Source of the DNA: an uncultured Agathobacter sp.
Lineage (GTDB): Bacteria; Bacillota; Clostridia; Lachnospirales; Lachnospiraceae
Length of the DNA stretch: 64,000 nucleotides
Assembly: GCA_910587655.1 (NCBI GenBank)
Contig: CAJUND010000002.1
Span: 159,931 to 223,930, forward strand
Direction: 5' to 3'
Position 1 is the first letter of the stretch. The number at the start of each line of letters is the position of its first letter. A model generated the notes under the pieces. The model had not been told where the DNA came from, ran no database searches, and saw only the letters and a program-made list of their open reading frames with translations. Positions 16,064-24,588 of this stretch are shown piece after piece. The position numbers and the translations under genes were made by a program.

Positions 16064-17158
16064 ATGGCAATTACTGCTTCTATGGTAAAAGAACTGCGTG
16101 AGATGACAGGCGCAGGCATGATGGACTGTAAGAAAGCATTAAATGAAACAAATGGAGATATGGATGCCGCTGTTGAGGTATTAAGAAAAAGCGGTGCAGC
16201 CAAGATGGAGAAGAAGCAGAGCAGAATCGCTGCTGAAGGTATCACAAGGGTTGCGGTAAAAGAAAACGTTGCCGTAGTAGCTGAGGTTAACTCAGAGACT
16301 GATTTTGTTGCTAAAAACGAGACATTTCAGGAGTTTGTTCAGACTGTTGCAGATATTGCACTTGATTCTAAGTTAAACGGTGGAGCAAACGGCGAGGATA
16401 TTGATGCACTTCTTGCAACCAACGGTCTTAACGAGCTGCTTGTTGAGAAGACAGCAACGATTGGAGAGAAGCTGTCTGTGCGTAGATTTGCAAAGATCAC
16501 CGGTGATGTTGTTACTTCTTATATTCACGGAGGCGGAAGAATCGGCGTTATTATCGCTGCCAATGGCACAGCGGATGATGCCGTCAAAGAGGCGCTTACC
16601 AACATTGCCATGCAGGTGGCTGCAATGAACCCGCAGTATATCAGCAGAAATGATATTTCAGACGAGGAACTTTCAAAGATTAAAGAGATTACGGTAGATA
16701 GTGCATTAAATGATGCAGCAACTCTTCCAAAGCCTATCTTAAATAAATTATTAGACAAGGCGATCGGCGAGAAGTTATGGAGTGATGAGGACATCAATAA
16801 CTTTGAAGAGCATAAGAACAATATGAACTATGTATGGAATTTCCTTTCTGATGCTGCCAAGGTTAAGCTTGCCGAACTTGCTATGGCAGATAAGGAGTCA
16901 ATCACTGCTGAGAAGATGTTTAGCGGTCTTGTAGAGGGGCGTGTATCAAAACAGCTGAAGGAAATCTGTCTCCTGGACCAGGTCTATGTAAAGGCAGAAG
17001 ACGGAAAGCAGACAGTAGCCAAATACCTGGAACAGGTGTCCAAAGAAGTCGGTTCTGATGTATCTGTTAAGAGATTTGTTCGTTTTGAGACAGGAGAGGG
17101 TCTTGAAAAGAAGAATGAAGATTTTGCAGCTGAGGTTGCAGCGCAGATGAATGCCTAG
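16064..17158 (+). CDS. tsf: Elongation factor Ts, with an extended core subdomain
   Basis: EF-Ts is the nucleotide exchange factor for EF-Tu. The N-terminal UBA-like domain (VKELREMTGAGMMDCKKAL), the TDFVAKN exchange motif, and the C-terminal GRVSKQLKEICLLDQ segment are intact. At 364 residues it is some 55-70 longer than typical Firmicutes EF-Ts. The extra sequence lies at about residues 210-280, between the IAAMNP..ISDEEL region and the C-terminal module. As recalled, Bacteroidetes EF-Ts carries a helical insertion at the same point. The reading frame is intact, so this is a real extension and not an annotation artefact. Confidence 0.96.
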   Translation: MAITASMVKELREMTGAGMMDCKKALNETNGDMDAAVEVLRKSGAAKMEKKQSRIAAEGITRVAVKENVAVVAEVNSETDFVAKNETFQEFVQTVADIALDSKLNGGANGEDIDALLATNGLNELLVEKTATIGEKLSVRRFAKITGDVVTSYIHGGGRIGVIIAANGTADDAVKEALTNIAMQVAAMNPQYISRNDISDEELSKIKEITVDSALNDAATLPKPILNKLLDKAIGEKLWSDEDINNFEEHKNNMNYVWNFLSDAAKVKLAELAMADKESITAEKMFSGLVEGRVSKQLKEICLLDQVYVKAEDGKQTVAKYLEQVSKEVGSDVSVKRFVRFETGEGLEKKNEDFAAEVAAQMNA

Positions 17159-17214
17159 TCTTAATACAGAACCTGACGCCAGTATCACTGGGGAGAGGAT
17201 GACAAAATCAGAGA

Positions 17215-17243
17215 AGGACAGGGAGAAATTCCTGTCCTTTTTA
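17215..17243 (+). terminator. Intrinsic terminator of rpsB-tsf
   Basis: AGGACAGG (17215-17222) pairs perfectly with CCTGTCCT (17231-17238) around an 8-base loop and is followed by a T-run. It lies 57 bases after the tsf stop. Confidence 0.88.
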
Positions 17244-17294
17244 AGAAATGGTGCTATTTTTGTAGAGAATTTATATATAAAAAATAAACACTTC

Positions 17295-17322
17295 TTTACA
17301 AGTCGTAAAAATATGTTAAAAT
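17295..17322 (+). promoter_or_regulatory. Sigma-A promoter of the deacetylase-like gene
   Basis: TTTACA (17295-17300), a 16-base spacer and TAAAAT (17317-17322), in an A/T-rich stretch 32 bases upstream of the next start codon. It follows the rpsB-tsf terminator. Confidence 0.65.
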
Positions 17323-17353
17323 ATAAAAGAACATTTCTCGGCGGAGGGAAGTA

Positions 17354-18301
17354 ATGAGTACGAATGAAACAATGACACTAAAACAGCAGCGCGAAAGGCG
17401 GAACCGGGTAAACCGTATGAAGACAGGAATCATCGTTACGATTGCCCTGTGGATGATAGTTTCCCTTCTTGCGATTGTGATTCTCTCGGTTCAGGTGGTA
17501 AGGCTCGACCATAAGCTCGACCGGCTTATGGCAGAACAGCCGGAGGATATCCGGGTACCGGATACCGAAAAAAAACAGACCGGCAGTGACAGCAGCCAGA
17601 AAGATCATACAGATACCGAAGGGATTGTGACAGGGATAGACCAGCCGGATAATATGGCTGAATCCGGTGACATTCCCGAGGTATACCTGACATTTGACGG
17701 AAGTCCCTGCAACAATACCAATGATGTTCTGGATGTTTTAAAGACCTACGGGGTCAAGGCCACTTTTTTTGTGGTAGGGGATGATTCGGACGAGATGAAA
17801 GAGGTATATAAGCGGATTGCCGATGAGGGACATACTCTTGGAATGCATTCCTATTCCAATAAATACAGCACGATTTATGCATCCACGGAGGCATTTGAAA
17901 ATGATTTTAACAAGCTTTCGGATTATCTGGAAGATGTAACAGGCACAAAGAGCCTGTATTACCGTTTTCCGGGCGGAAGCAGCAATGAAATCAGCAATGT
18001 TGATATGGCTGAGTTTGTCCGCGTATTAAATAAAAAAAACATTGCTTATTTTGACTGGAATGTGTCAGCAGGGGATACGGCATCTGATTACACAGTCAGT
18101 GATATTGTTGAGAATGTGACGTCCGGAGTGGCGCGTTACAAAACATCTGTTGTGCTTTTGCATGACGGGGATAACAAGTCAACAACGGTGGAGGCCCTTG
18201 GTCCATTGATTGAGGCGTTACAGAAGATGGATGCGAAGATTCTGCCGATTGATGAAAATACAAAGGTTATTCAATATATCAAGGCAGACAGTGTTGAATA
18301 A
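17354..18301 (+). CDS. NodB-type polysaccharide deacetylase homologue, metal ligands lost
   Basis: A 315-residue membrane-anchored protein: a basic cytoplasmic N-terminus, one membrane helix (about 23-48), a linker, then a NodB homology domain (about 105-310). Motifs 3-5 are well kept (YRFPGGSSN, YFDWNVSAGD, VVLLHDGDN). However, motif 1 reads TFDGSP where active enzymes have TFDDGP, so the metal-binding second Asp is Gly116. Motif 2 reads H165-S-Y-S-N169, where the second metal-binding His is Asn. Family knowledge says these residues hold the catalytic metal, so I infer a non-catalytic, perhaps glycan-binding, protein. The start ATG follows GGAGGGAAGT. Confidence 0.88.
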   Translation: MSTNETMTLKQQRERRNRVNRMKTGIIVTIALWMIVSLLAIVILSVQVVRLDHKLDRLMAEQPEDIRVPDTEKKQTGSDSSQKDHTDTEGIVTGIDQPDNMAESGDIPEVYLTFDGSPCNNTNDVLDVLKTYGVKATFFVVGDDSDEMKEVYKRIADEGHTLGMHSYSNKYSTIYASTEAFENDFNKLSDYLEDVTGTKSLYYRFPGGSSNEISNVDMAEFVRVLNKKNIAYFDWNVSAGDTASDYTVSDIVENVTSGVARYKTSVVLLHDGDNKSTTVEALGPLIEALQKMDAKILPIDENTKVIQYIKADSVE

Positions 18302-18322
18302 ATAAATGATGGAGGAAATGCA

Positions 18323-19201
18323 ATGGGATTATTTAAAGACTTTAAAGAAGATTTTTCGCAGGCCGTCAACGAAATGATGCCAGGCGCAGAAACGAAGGAC
18401 AAGACGGATATGTCTGAGGATCTGGTAGTTGATACGCTTGGGGAAAATGTGGATGTTGAGAGCGAATTATCCAAACTTGACGGTCTGCTTGAACAGGTCA
18501 GACCGGAAGAAAAGCCAAAAGAAGAAAGACCAGCTGGAAAACAACCAGTTCCACCAGCAGTAAAAAGTACACCGAAACCAGCGCCGGCTGCACCAGCACC
18601 GGCAGTAAACATTGTAGAGGAGAGAAAGACGATGAGTGATATACTGACAACAGAAACAGCAGCAAGACCAATGCCGGAAAAGAGAGCGGTTAACCAGGGA
18701 CCGGTAAACCAGGCCGCAGTAAACCAGCAGCAGGTAAATCCTGCAGCGGTAACAGACGAAACATCTGTGATTACGGCAGGAACCACCTTAACCGGAGACA
18801 TTGCATCTGACGGTTCTGTTGATATCCAGGGAACCATCAATGGTAATGTGACATGTAACGGAAAACTTGTTGTAACCGGAACCATTAATGGAAACAGTGC
18901 AGCATCTGAGTTCTTTGCTGATGTGGCAAAGGTAGAGGGTGAGGTTGTAAGTTCCGGAACTGTTAAGATTGGGGCAGGTTCTGTTATCGTTGGAAATATT
19001 TCTGCGGCTTCTGCAGTAATTGCCGGAGCAGTAAAGGGTGACATTGATGTACAGGGACCGGTTGTTGTGGATACTTCTGCAGTAATTATGGGTAATATCA
19101 AGTCACGTTCTGTACAGATTAATAATGGTGCCGTAATCGAAGGTTTCTGTTCACAGAGTTACGCAGATGTTGATGTTCAGGGATTATTTGAAGGTCACTA
19201 A
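18323..19201 (+). CDS. Bactofilin-family polymer-forming protein
   Basis: A 292-residue protein with a charged, Pro/Ala-rich N-terminal half (1-145) and a C-terminal bactofilin domain (about 150-290). That domain is made of short beta-helix repeats such as TTLTGDIASDGSVDIQGTIN, GNVTCNGKLVVTGTING and KGDIDVQGPVVVDTSAVI. Bactofilins polymerise without nucleotide and organise envelope, shape or polysaccharide machinery. The gene follows the deacetylase homologue by 21 bases with GGAGG and precedes pyrH, so the deacetylase-like protein and the bactofilin may work together at the envelope (inference). The N-terminal half is unusually long for a bactofilin. Confidence 0.88.
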   Translation: MGLFKDFKEDFSQAVNEMMPGAETKDKTDMSEDLVVDTLGENVDVESELSKLDGLLEQVRPEEKPKEERPAGKQPVPPAVKSTPKPAPAAPAPAVNIVEERKTMSDILTTETAARPMPEKRAVNQGPVNQAAVNQQQVNPAAVTDETSVITAGTTLTGDIASDGSVDIQGTINGNVTCNGKLVVTGTINGNSAASEFFADVAKVEGEVVSSGTVKIGAGSVIVGNISAASAVIAGAVKGDIDVQGPVVVDTSAVIMGNIKSRSVQINNGAVIEGFCSQSYADVDVQGLFEGH

Positions 19202-19231
19202 TCTGGCGTTTCCAAAAAGGAGAGGTATTGT

Positions 19232-19927
19232 ATGAAGCGTATTTTATTAAAGCTGAGCGGGGAAGCACTTGCCGGGAGCAGACGTTTTGGATTTGACGAG
19301 GCAACTGTGACGGTTGTGGCAAAACAGGTGAAATCACTGGTGGAATCCGGTGTACAGGTAGGAATAGTTATTGGCGGAGGCAATTTCTGGCGCGGACGTA
19401 CCAGTGAAACCATAGACCGCACAAAGGCAGACCAGATTGGAATGCTTGCCACGGTGATGAACTGTATTTATGTATCTGAGATTTTCCGCTCGGTTGGAAT
19501 GAAAACTTCAGTGCTGACACCTTTTGAGTGCGGTTCGATGACTAAACTTTTTTCCAAGGACCGTGCAAATAAATATTTTGCACATGATATGGTCGTGTTT
19601 TTTGCAGGAGGAACCGGTCATCCGTACTTTTCAACAGATACAGCAACTGTGCTTCGTGCAATTGAAATTGAAGCAGACGGTATTTACCTTGCAAAGGCAA
19701 TTGACGGTGTTTATGACTGCGACCCAAAGGTAAATCCGGATGCAAACAAATTTGATGAAGTATCCATCGGGGAAGTCATTGAGAAAAAGCTTGCAGTCGT
19801 AGATTTGACGGCATCAGTGATGTGTATGGAGAACAAAATTCCAATGTATGTATTCAGCCTGAATGAAGAAAACAGTATTGTGAATGCAGTAAACGGAGAA
19901 TTTCACGGTACAAAGGTTACAGTGTAA
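19232..19927 (+). CDS. pyrH: UMP kinase PyrH
   Basis: A 231-residue bacterial UMP kinase of the amino-acid-kinase fold. It phosphorylates UMP to UDP with ATP. Visible motifs are KRILLKLSGEAL at the N-terminus, VIGGGNFWRGR, the GTGHPYFSTDTAT segment and VDLTASVMCMEN. The start has an AGGAGAGG site. Its place ahead of frr is the conserved bacterial order. Confidence 0.97.
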   Translation: MKRILLKLSGEALAGSRRFGFDEATVTVVAKQVKSLVESGVQVGIVIGGGNFWRGRTSETIDRTKADQIGMLATVMNCIYVSEIFRSVGMKTSVLTPFECGSMTKLFSKDRANKYFAHDMVVFFAGGTGHPYFSTDTATVLRAIEIEADGIYLAKAIDGVYDCDPKVNPDANKFDEVSIGEVIEKKLAVVDLTASVMCMENKIPMYVFSLNEENSIVNAVNGEFHGTKVTV

Positions 19928-19951
19928 ACGGCTGTTTAGGAGGTTATGAGT

Positions 19952-20506
19952 ATGGATGAGAGATTAGTGGCATATCAGGGGAAAATGGAAAAAACACTTT
20001 CCAGTCTGGAACAGGAATTTATGGGAATCCGTGCCGGACGCGCAAATCCGCATCTGCTGGATAAGCTTCGCGTGGATTACTATGGTTCACCGTCCCCAAT
20101 CCAGAGTGTTGCCAATGTAAACGTTCCGGAACCAAGGATGATACAGATTCAGCCGTGGGAGCCTTCCATGGTAAAAGAGATTGAAAAGGCAATTCTTTCT
20201 TCGGATCTGGGAATCACCCCGACAAATGACGGGAAGATGATCCGGCTGGTATTTCCGGAGCTTACAGAGGAAAGACGTAAGGAACTGGCGAAGGATATTA
20301 AGAAAAAGGGTGAAAATGCGAAGGTTGCAGTGCGCAATATTCGCAGGGATGCACTGGATCATATCAAAAAAACTGCGAAAGCAGAAGATATCTCAGAAGA
20401 CGAGACAAAGGATTTGGAAGACAGTGTTCAGAAACTGACAGATGATTTTGTGGCTAAGATTGATAAGACAGTAGAAGCCAAGTCCAGCGAAATACTTACA
20501 GTATAG
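19952..20506 (+). CDS. frr: Ribosome recycling factor
   Basis: A 184-residue RRF, essentially the standard 185. It splits post-termination ribosomes with EF-G. The signature GIRAGRANPHLLDKLRVDYYG and the LTEERRKELAKDIKKKGE helix are present. The ATG at 19952 lies eight bases after AGGAGG; the ATG at 19946 would sit only two bases from it and is less likely. Confidence 0.97.
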   Translation: MDERLVAYQGKMEKTLSSLEQEFMGIRAGRANPHLLDKLRVDYYGSPSPIQSVANVNVPEPRMIQIQPWEPSMVKEIEKAILSSDLGITPTNDGKMIRLVFPELTEERRKELAKDIKKKGENAKVAVRNIRRDALDHIKKTAKAEDISEDETKDLEDSVQKLTDDFVAKIDKTVEAKSSEILTV

Positions 20507-20561
20507 TGGATAGGGACATTGCCGGCGGCATATGTCCCTTTTAAAAATCAGGGGTATTGTC

Positions 20562-21263
20562 ATGAAAATTCCAAAGCATGTTGCAATTATTCTGGATGGT
20601 AACGGAAGATGGGCGAAAAGCAAAGGTATGCCGCGCAATTACGGACATACTGTCGGTGCAAAAAATGTGGAAACGGTCTGTAAAGCAGCAGACGAGCTGG
20701 GGATTAAATATCTGACGCTTTATGCATTTTCCACGGAAAACTGGAACCGTCCGGACCGTGAGGTCGAGGCTCTTATGAATCTTCTGGAAAGCTATCTTAA
20801 AAACTGTATTAAAACTGCGGATAAAAATAATATGAGAGTCCGGGTGATTGGGGAAACAGGCAGACTTTCCGAGAAATTCCAGCAGAAAATAAAAGAGCTT
20901 GAAGCTGCGTCAGAGCATAATACCGGGCTGAATTTAACAATCGCCATTAATTATGGCAGCCGGGATGAAATGCTGCGCGCGATGAGGCATGTGTTTACTG
21001 ATATAAAAGAAGGAAAGCTTCTGGAAGCGGATTTGAATGAACAGGTATTTTCTTCTTATCTGGATACGGCAGAATTGCCGGATCCTGACTTGCTGATCCG
21101 TACAAGCGGGGAACAGCGGCTGTCAAATTATCTGCTCTGGCAGCTTGCCTACAGTGAATTTTATTTTACGCAGGTTCCTTGGCCGGATTTTCATAAAGAG
21201 GAATTGGAACTTGCCATCGAAGCGTATAATAGTCGTGACCGGAGATTCGGCGGTCTGAAATAG
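20562..21263 (+). CDS. uppS: Undecaprenyl diphosphate synthase (cis-prenyltransferase)
   Basis: A 233-residue UppS that extends farnesyl diphosphate with isopentenyl units to the C55 carrier for cell-wall synthesis. The catalytic Asp12 is in HVAIILDGNGRWAK; also visible are NYGH, YAFSTENWNRP, NYGSRDE and LPDPDLLIRTSGEQRLSNYL. The start chosen is the ATG at 20562, preceded by AGGGG; the frame is open a little further upstream without family support. Confidence 0.96.
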   Translation: MKIPKHVAIILDGNGRWAKSKGMPRNYGHTVGAKNVETVCKAADELGIKYLTLYAFSTENWNRPDREVEALMNLLESYLKNCIKTADKNNMRVRVIGETGRLSEKFQQKIKELEAASEHNTGLNLTIAINYGSRDEMLRAMRHVFTDIKEGKLLEADLNEQVFSSYLDTAELPDPDLLIRTSGEQRLSNYLLWQLAYSEFYFTQVPWPDFHKEELELAIEAYNSRDRRFGGLK

Positions 21264-21273
21264 TGGAGGGGAA

Positions 21274-22074
21274 ATGTTTAAAACAAGACTTTTAAGCGGT
21301 ATTGTGCTTGTGGCGCTTGCACTGGTATTTATTATAACCGGTCATGAGCTGCTTCTGGCTGTGCTTGCGGCGATTTCCGTTATTGGACAGTTTGAGCTGT
21401 ACCGTGTATTTAAAATGGAAAAAACAGTGTTAGCCCTGACAGGATATCTTGCATCCGTTTGTTATTACTGTAGTTTCAAATGGAATTTTATTCCGGATTC
21501 CATGATTTTGTTTATGGGATTACTGATACTGCTGATGTTTGTATTTGTGTTTTCCTATCCGAAATACCATACAAACCAGATTCTGGCAGTGTTTTTTGGA
21601 TTTTTTTATGTGGCAGTCATGCTGTCCTTTGTTTATCGGATTCGGACGCTGGAGAGAGGGCTTTATCTTGCATTCCTCGTGTTTTTATGTTCCTGGGGAT
21701 GTGATACCTGCGCATACTGCGTGGGAAAACTCTGTGGCAAACACAAAATGTCGCCAAGGCTCAGCCCGAAAAAATCCATGGAAGGTGCCGTCGGGGGTGT
21801 GGCAGGTTCGGCAGGGCTCACAGCCGTTTACTGTATTATTTTTCGTGGGCAGATGGGACTTTCCAATGCTGAAATCGGTATTCTTGCACTGATTGCAGCA
21901 ATTGCGGGACTGATTTCCATGGTCGGGGACTTAACGGCGTCTGCCATTAAACGAAACTATGATATTAAGGACTATGGTCATCTGATTCCGGGACACGGCG
22001 GGATTTTAGACCGCTTTGACAGTATGATTATTACAGCGCCGATCATTTACTTTCTCGCGGCTTATTTGTTGTAA
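21274..22074 (+). CDS. cdsA: Phosphatidate cytidylyltransferase
   Basis: A 266-residue polytopic membrane enzyme that makes CDP-diacylglycerol for phospholipid synthesis. There are about seven hydrophobic helices. The family signature near the C-terminus is clear: SAIKRNYDIKDYGHLIPGHG continuing GGILDRFDS. The gene starts 10 bases after uppS with GGAGGGGA. The product acts in the cytoplasmic membrane. Confidence 0.96.
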   Translation: MFKTRLLSGIVLVALALVFIITGHELLLAVLAAISVIGQFELYRVFKMEKTVLALTGYLASVCYYCSFKWNFIPDSMILFMGLLILLMFVFVFSYPKYHTNQILAVFFGFFYVAVMLSFVYRIRTLERGLYLAFLVFLCSWGCDTCAYCVGKLCGKHKMSPRLSPKKSMEGAVGGVAGSAGLTAVYCIIFRGQMGLSNAEIGILALIAAIAGLISMVGDLTASAIKRNYDIKDYGHLIPGHGGILDRFDSMIITAPIIYFLAAYLL

Positions 22075-22172
22075 CATGTCGTACATCTTTGTTGTACGGT
22101 CTGGATTTGGAGTAGGCATCTTTGATATAAGATGATTTATATGTGTGACTTATAAAGGTATGGGGAACATGC

Positions 22173-23318
22173 ATGATGAAAAAAATTGCAGTATTAGGGT
22201 CAACAGGATCGATTGGAACGCAGACGCTTTCTGTGATAGAGGAACACCGGGACTTTGAGGTTGTGGCGCTTGCATGCGGAGGCAATACAGAGCTTCTGGA
22301 AAAGCAGATGCGCAGATGGAAGCCGAAGCTGGTGGCAGTATGGGAGGAAAAGGCTGCTGCCCAGCTGAAATTAAGTACCGCTGACCTGAATATACCGGTG
22401 GTCTGCGGAATGGACGGACTGATGGAAATAGCTGTTTTTTCTGAGGTGGACATTCTTGTGACTGCGATTGTCGGGATGGTTGGTATCCGGCCTTCCATTG
22501 CAGCAATTTCGGCAGGTAAGGATATTGCACTGGCAAATAAGGAAACACTGGTGACTGCGGGGCATCTGATTATGCCCCTTGCAAAAGAACACGGCATATC
22601 CATCCTTCCGGTGGACAGTGAGCACAGCGCCATTTTCCAGTGTTTGCAGGGAAACAAAGGAAATAAAGTAAAAAAACTTTACCTGACAGCATCCGGGGGA
22701 CCGTTCCGGGGAAGGACAAAAGAAGAGCTTCGACATGTCCGGGTGGAGGACGCTTTAAAGCATCCCAACTGGTCCATGGGACGAAAGATTACCATTGACT
22801 CATCCACCCTTGTCAATAAGGGACTGGAGGTTATGGAGGCAAGGTGGCTGTTTGACGTAAAGCTGGAGCAGATTGAGGTACTGGTACATCCGCAGAGTGT
22901 TGTTCATTCTGCAGTGGAGTATGAGGACGGGGCTGTTATTGCGCAGCTTGGGACGCCGGATATGCGTCTGCCAATCCAGTATGCGCTTTATTATCCGAAA
23001 CGCCGCAGTCTGTCGGGAGAACGTCTGAATCTCTTTGCGCAGGGGGCGCTTACGTTTGAACAACCGGATATGGAGACATTCCGCGGGCTTCCCCTTGCTT
23101 TTACAGCGATGCAGCGCGGGGGGAATATTCCCACGGCTTACAATGCCGCCAATGAGCGGGCAGTGGCAATGTTTCTCGACCATAAGATTTCTTATCTGGA
23201 GATTCCGGAAATCATAGAAGCTGCCATGGAAGAGTGCAGGTTTATTGAACATCCCGGTGTGGATGAAATATTAGCAACAGAACAGGAGGCCTATGAGTTT
23301 ATAGGTAGCAGGTGGTAA
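22173..23318 (+). CDS. dxr: 1-deoxy-D-xylulose 5-phosphate reductoisomerase
   Basis: A 381-residue DXR catalysing the first committed step of the MEP isoprenoid pathway using NADPH. The dinucleotide motif VLGSTGSIGTQTL is at the N-terminus. The metal/substrate motif DSEHSAIFQCLQGN and the flexible loop ASGGPFRG are clear, as is HPNWSMGRKITIDSSTLVNK. Start ATG at 22173; an ATG at 22176 is equally readable. A 98-base spacer separates it from cdsA; I see only a weak 6-base hairpin there. Confidence 0.96.
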   Translation: MMKKIAVLGSTGSIGTQTLSVIEEHRDFEVVALACGGNTELLEKQMRRWKPKLVAVWEEKAAAQLKLSTADLNIPVVCGMDGLMEIAVFSEVDILVTAIVGMVGIRPSIAAISAGKDIALANKETLVTAGHLIMPLAKEHGISILPVDSEHSAIFQCLQGNKGNKVKKLYLTASGGPFRGRTKEELRHVRVEDALKHPNWSMGRKITIDSSTLVNKGLEVMEARWLFDVKLEQIEVLVHPQSVVHSAVEYEDGAVIAQLGTPDMRLPIQYALYYPKRRSLSGERLNLFAQGALTFEQPDMETFRGLPLAFTAMQRGGNIPTAYNAANERAVAMFLDHKISYLEIPEIIEAAMEECRFIEHPGVDEILATEQEAYEFIGSRW

Positions 23319-23319
23319 A

Positions 23320-24375
23320 GTGGTTAATCAGTTTATATCAATCATAATTGCAATTTTAATTTTTAGTATTATTATACTGTTTCACGAGCTTGGACATTTT
23401 CTGCTGGCAAAATATAATGGAATCCGTGTGAATGAATTCTGCCTTGGCTTTGGTCCGACGCTTCTTCATTTTACGAAGGGGGATACCACATATTCCATCA
23501 AGCTTCTGCCGTTTGGCGGGGCATGTATGATGGAAGGAGAGGATGAGGAGTCGGATGATGATGCAGCCTTTGGAAAAAAATCTGTCTGGGCGCGTATGAG
23601 CGTGGTATTTGCCGGACCGTTTTTTAATTTTATTATGGCGTATGTTCTTTCATTTATTTTGTTAAGCTGCCAGGGCGTTGACCGGCCTGTGCTTTCCAAA
23701 GCAACGGACGGATATGCAGCAGCAGAGGCTGGAATGCAGGCAGGGGATGAGATTGTAAAGATGAACCGCTATTCCATACATTTCAGCAAAGAGATTAGTT
23801 TATATACAATGGTGCATACCGGGGAAACGATTGATGTCACCTACCTCAGGGACGGAAAAAAGAATACGGTATCATTAAAGCCGAAAAAGGATCAGGAAAC
23901 CGGCGGCTACCGTTATGGTTTTGAATATTCCACAATAGACTATGAAAAGGGAAATGTACTGACGAATTTAAAGAACAGTTTTTATGAGGTGCGTTACTGG
24001 ATTTATTCCACGGTTGAAAGCTTAAAAATGCTGTTTACAGGAAAGGTTTCCGTCAATGAATTAAGCGGTCCGGTGGGGATTGTCAAAAATATCGGGGACA
24101 CGTACCAGGATTCCATGGAGGCTTCCGGTGCGTTTCTGGCATTTATATTTATGCTCCGGTGGTCGATTCTGTTAACGGCAAATCTCGGTGTGATGAATCT
24201 GCTTCCGATTCCGGCGCTGGACGGGGGACGGCTGGTATTTTTAATTGTGGAGGCCGTACGGGGCAAAAAGGCGAACCAGAAAATCGAGGCTACTGCTACA
24301 ATTGTGGGCTTTCTGCTATTGTTTGCACTTATGTTCTTTGTGATGTTTAATGATATCCGGAAGCTGATTGTGTGA
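23320..24375 (+). CDS. rseP: Site-2 intramembrane metalloprotease RseP/RasP
   Basis: A 351-residue M50 zinc protease. HELGH (H22, E23, H26) is in the first membrane helix, a PDZ domain lies at about 115-210, and a C-terminal catalytic LLPIPALDGGRLVF motif provides the third ligand. It performs regulated intramembrane proteolysis of anti-sigma factors and signal-peptide remnants. It begins with GTG one base after the dxr stop, so translation is coupled. The downstream hairpin ends the transcription unit. Confidence 0.95.
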   Translation: MVNQFISIIIAILIFSIIILFHELGHFLLAKYNGIRVNEFCLGFGPTLLHFTKGDTTYSIKLLPFGGACMMEGEDEESDDDAAFGKKSVWARMSVVFAGPFFNFIMAYVLSFILLSCQGVDRPVLSKATDGYAAAEAGMQAGDEIVKMNRYSIHFSKEISLYTMVHTGETIDVTYLRDGKKNTVSLKPKKDQETGGYRYGFEYSTIDYEKGNVLTNLKNSFYEVRYWIYSTVESLKMLFTGKVSVNELSGPVGIVKNIGDTYQDSMEASGAFLAFIFMLRWSILLTANLGVMNLLPIPALDGGRLVFLIVEAVRGKKANQKIEATATIVGFLLLFALMFFVMFNDIRKLIV

Positions 24376-24410
24376 GCAATTGAATTTTGCAGACCGGAGT
24401 CTGATATGAA

Positions 24411-24448
24411 GGCAGCTGGAACAAAAATCCGGCTGCCTGATTTTTGTC
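24411..24448 (+). terminator. Intrinsic terminator after rseP
   Basis: GGCAGCTGGA (24411-24420) pairs with TCCGGCTGCC (24428-24437), with one G-U pair, around a 7-base loop. The sequence TGATTTTTGTCTT follows. It closes the pyrH-to-rseP operon. Confidence 0.85.
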
Positions 24449-24456
24449 TTATCCGT

Positions 24457-24483
24457 TAAGAACCGGGGGGGAATTTCCGATAT
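24457..24483 (+). promoter_or_regulatory. Candidate sigma-28 (flagellar) promoter
   Basis: TAAG (24457-24460), exactly 15 bases, then TCCGATAT (24476-24483). The flagellar sigma consensus in Firmicutes is TAAA-N15-GCCGATAT, so this matches at all but two positions with ideal spacing. The window encodes the cognate sigma factor at 12740-13504. Confidence 0.65.
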
Positions 24484-24522
24484 ATAATTTAAAGCTTGTT
24501 ATTATGGTATTAATAAATTAAA

Positions 24523-24540
24523 AGTAAGTCAAAACTTACT
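24523..24540 (+). other. Small hairpin in the leader of the coiled-coil gene
   Basis: AGTAAGT (24523-24529) pairs with ACTTACT (24534-24540) over a 4-base loop. It is in the putative untranslated leader between the sigma-28-like promoter and the start codon. No poly-T follows directly, so its role, if any, is unknown. Confidence 0.35.
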
Positions 24541-24588
24541 GCAGTTTTTGCCGAGTTTTTAGATGATAAGTCTGGAAGGGGAGATAAG

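Noticed and set aside
17151..17354. Small ORF between tsf and the deacetylase homologue
   Set aside because: It spans the terminator and the next promoter and has no recognisable composition or start signal.
22075..22172. Hairpin CGTACA/TGTACG between cdsA and dxr as a terminator
   Set aside because: Only six base pairs, no T-run, and the surrounding genes form a conserved operon.
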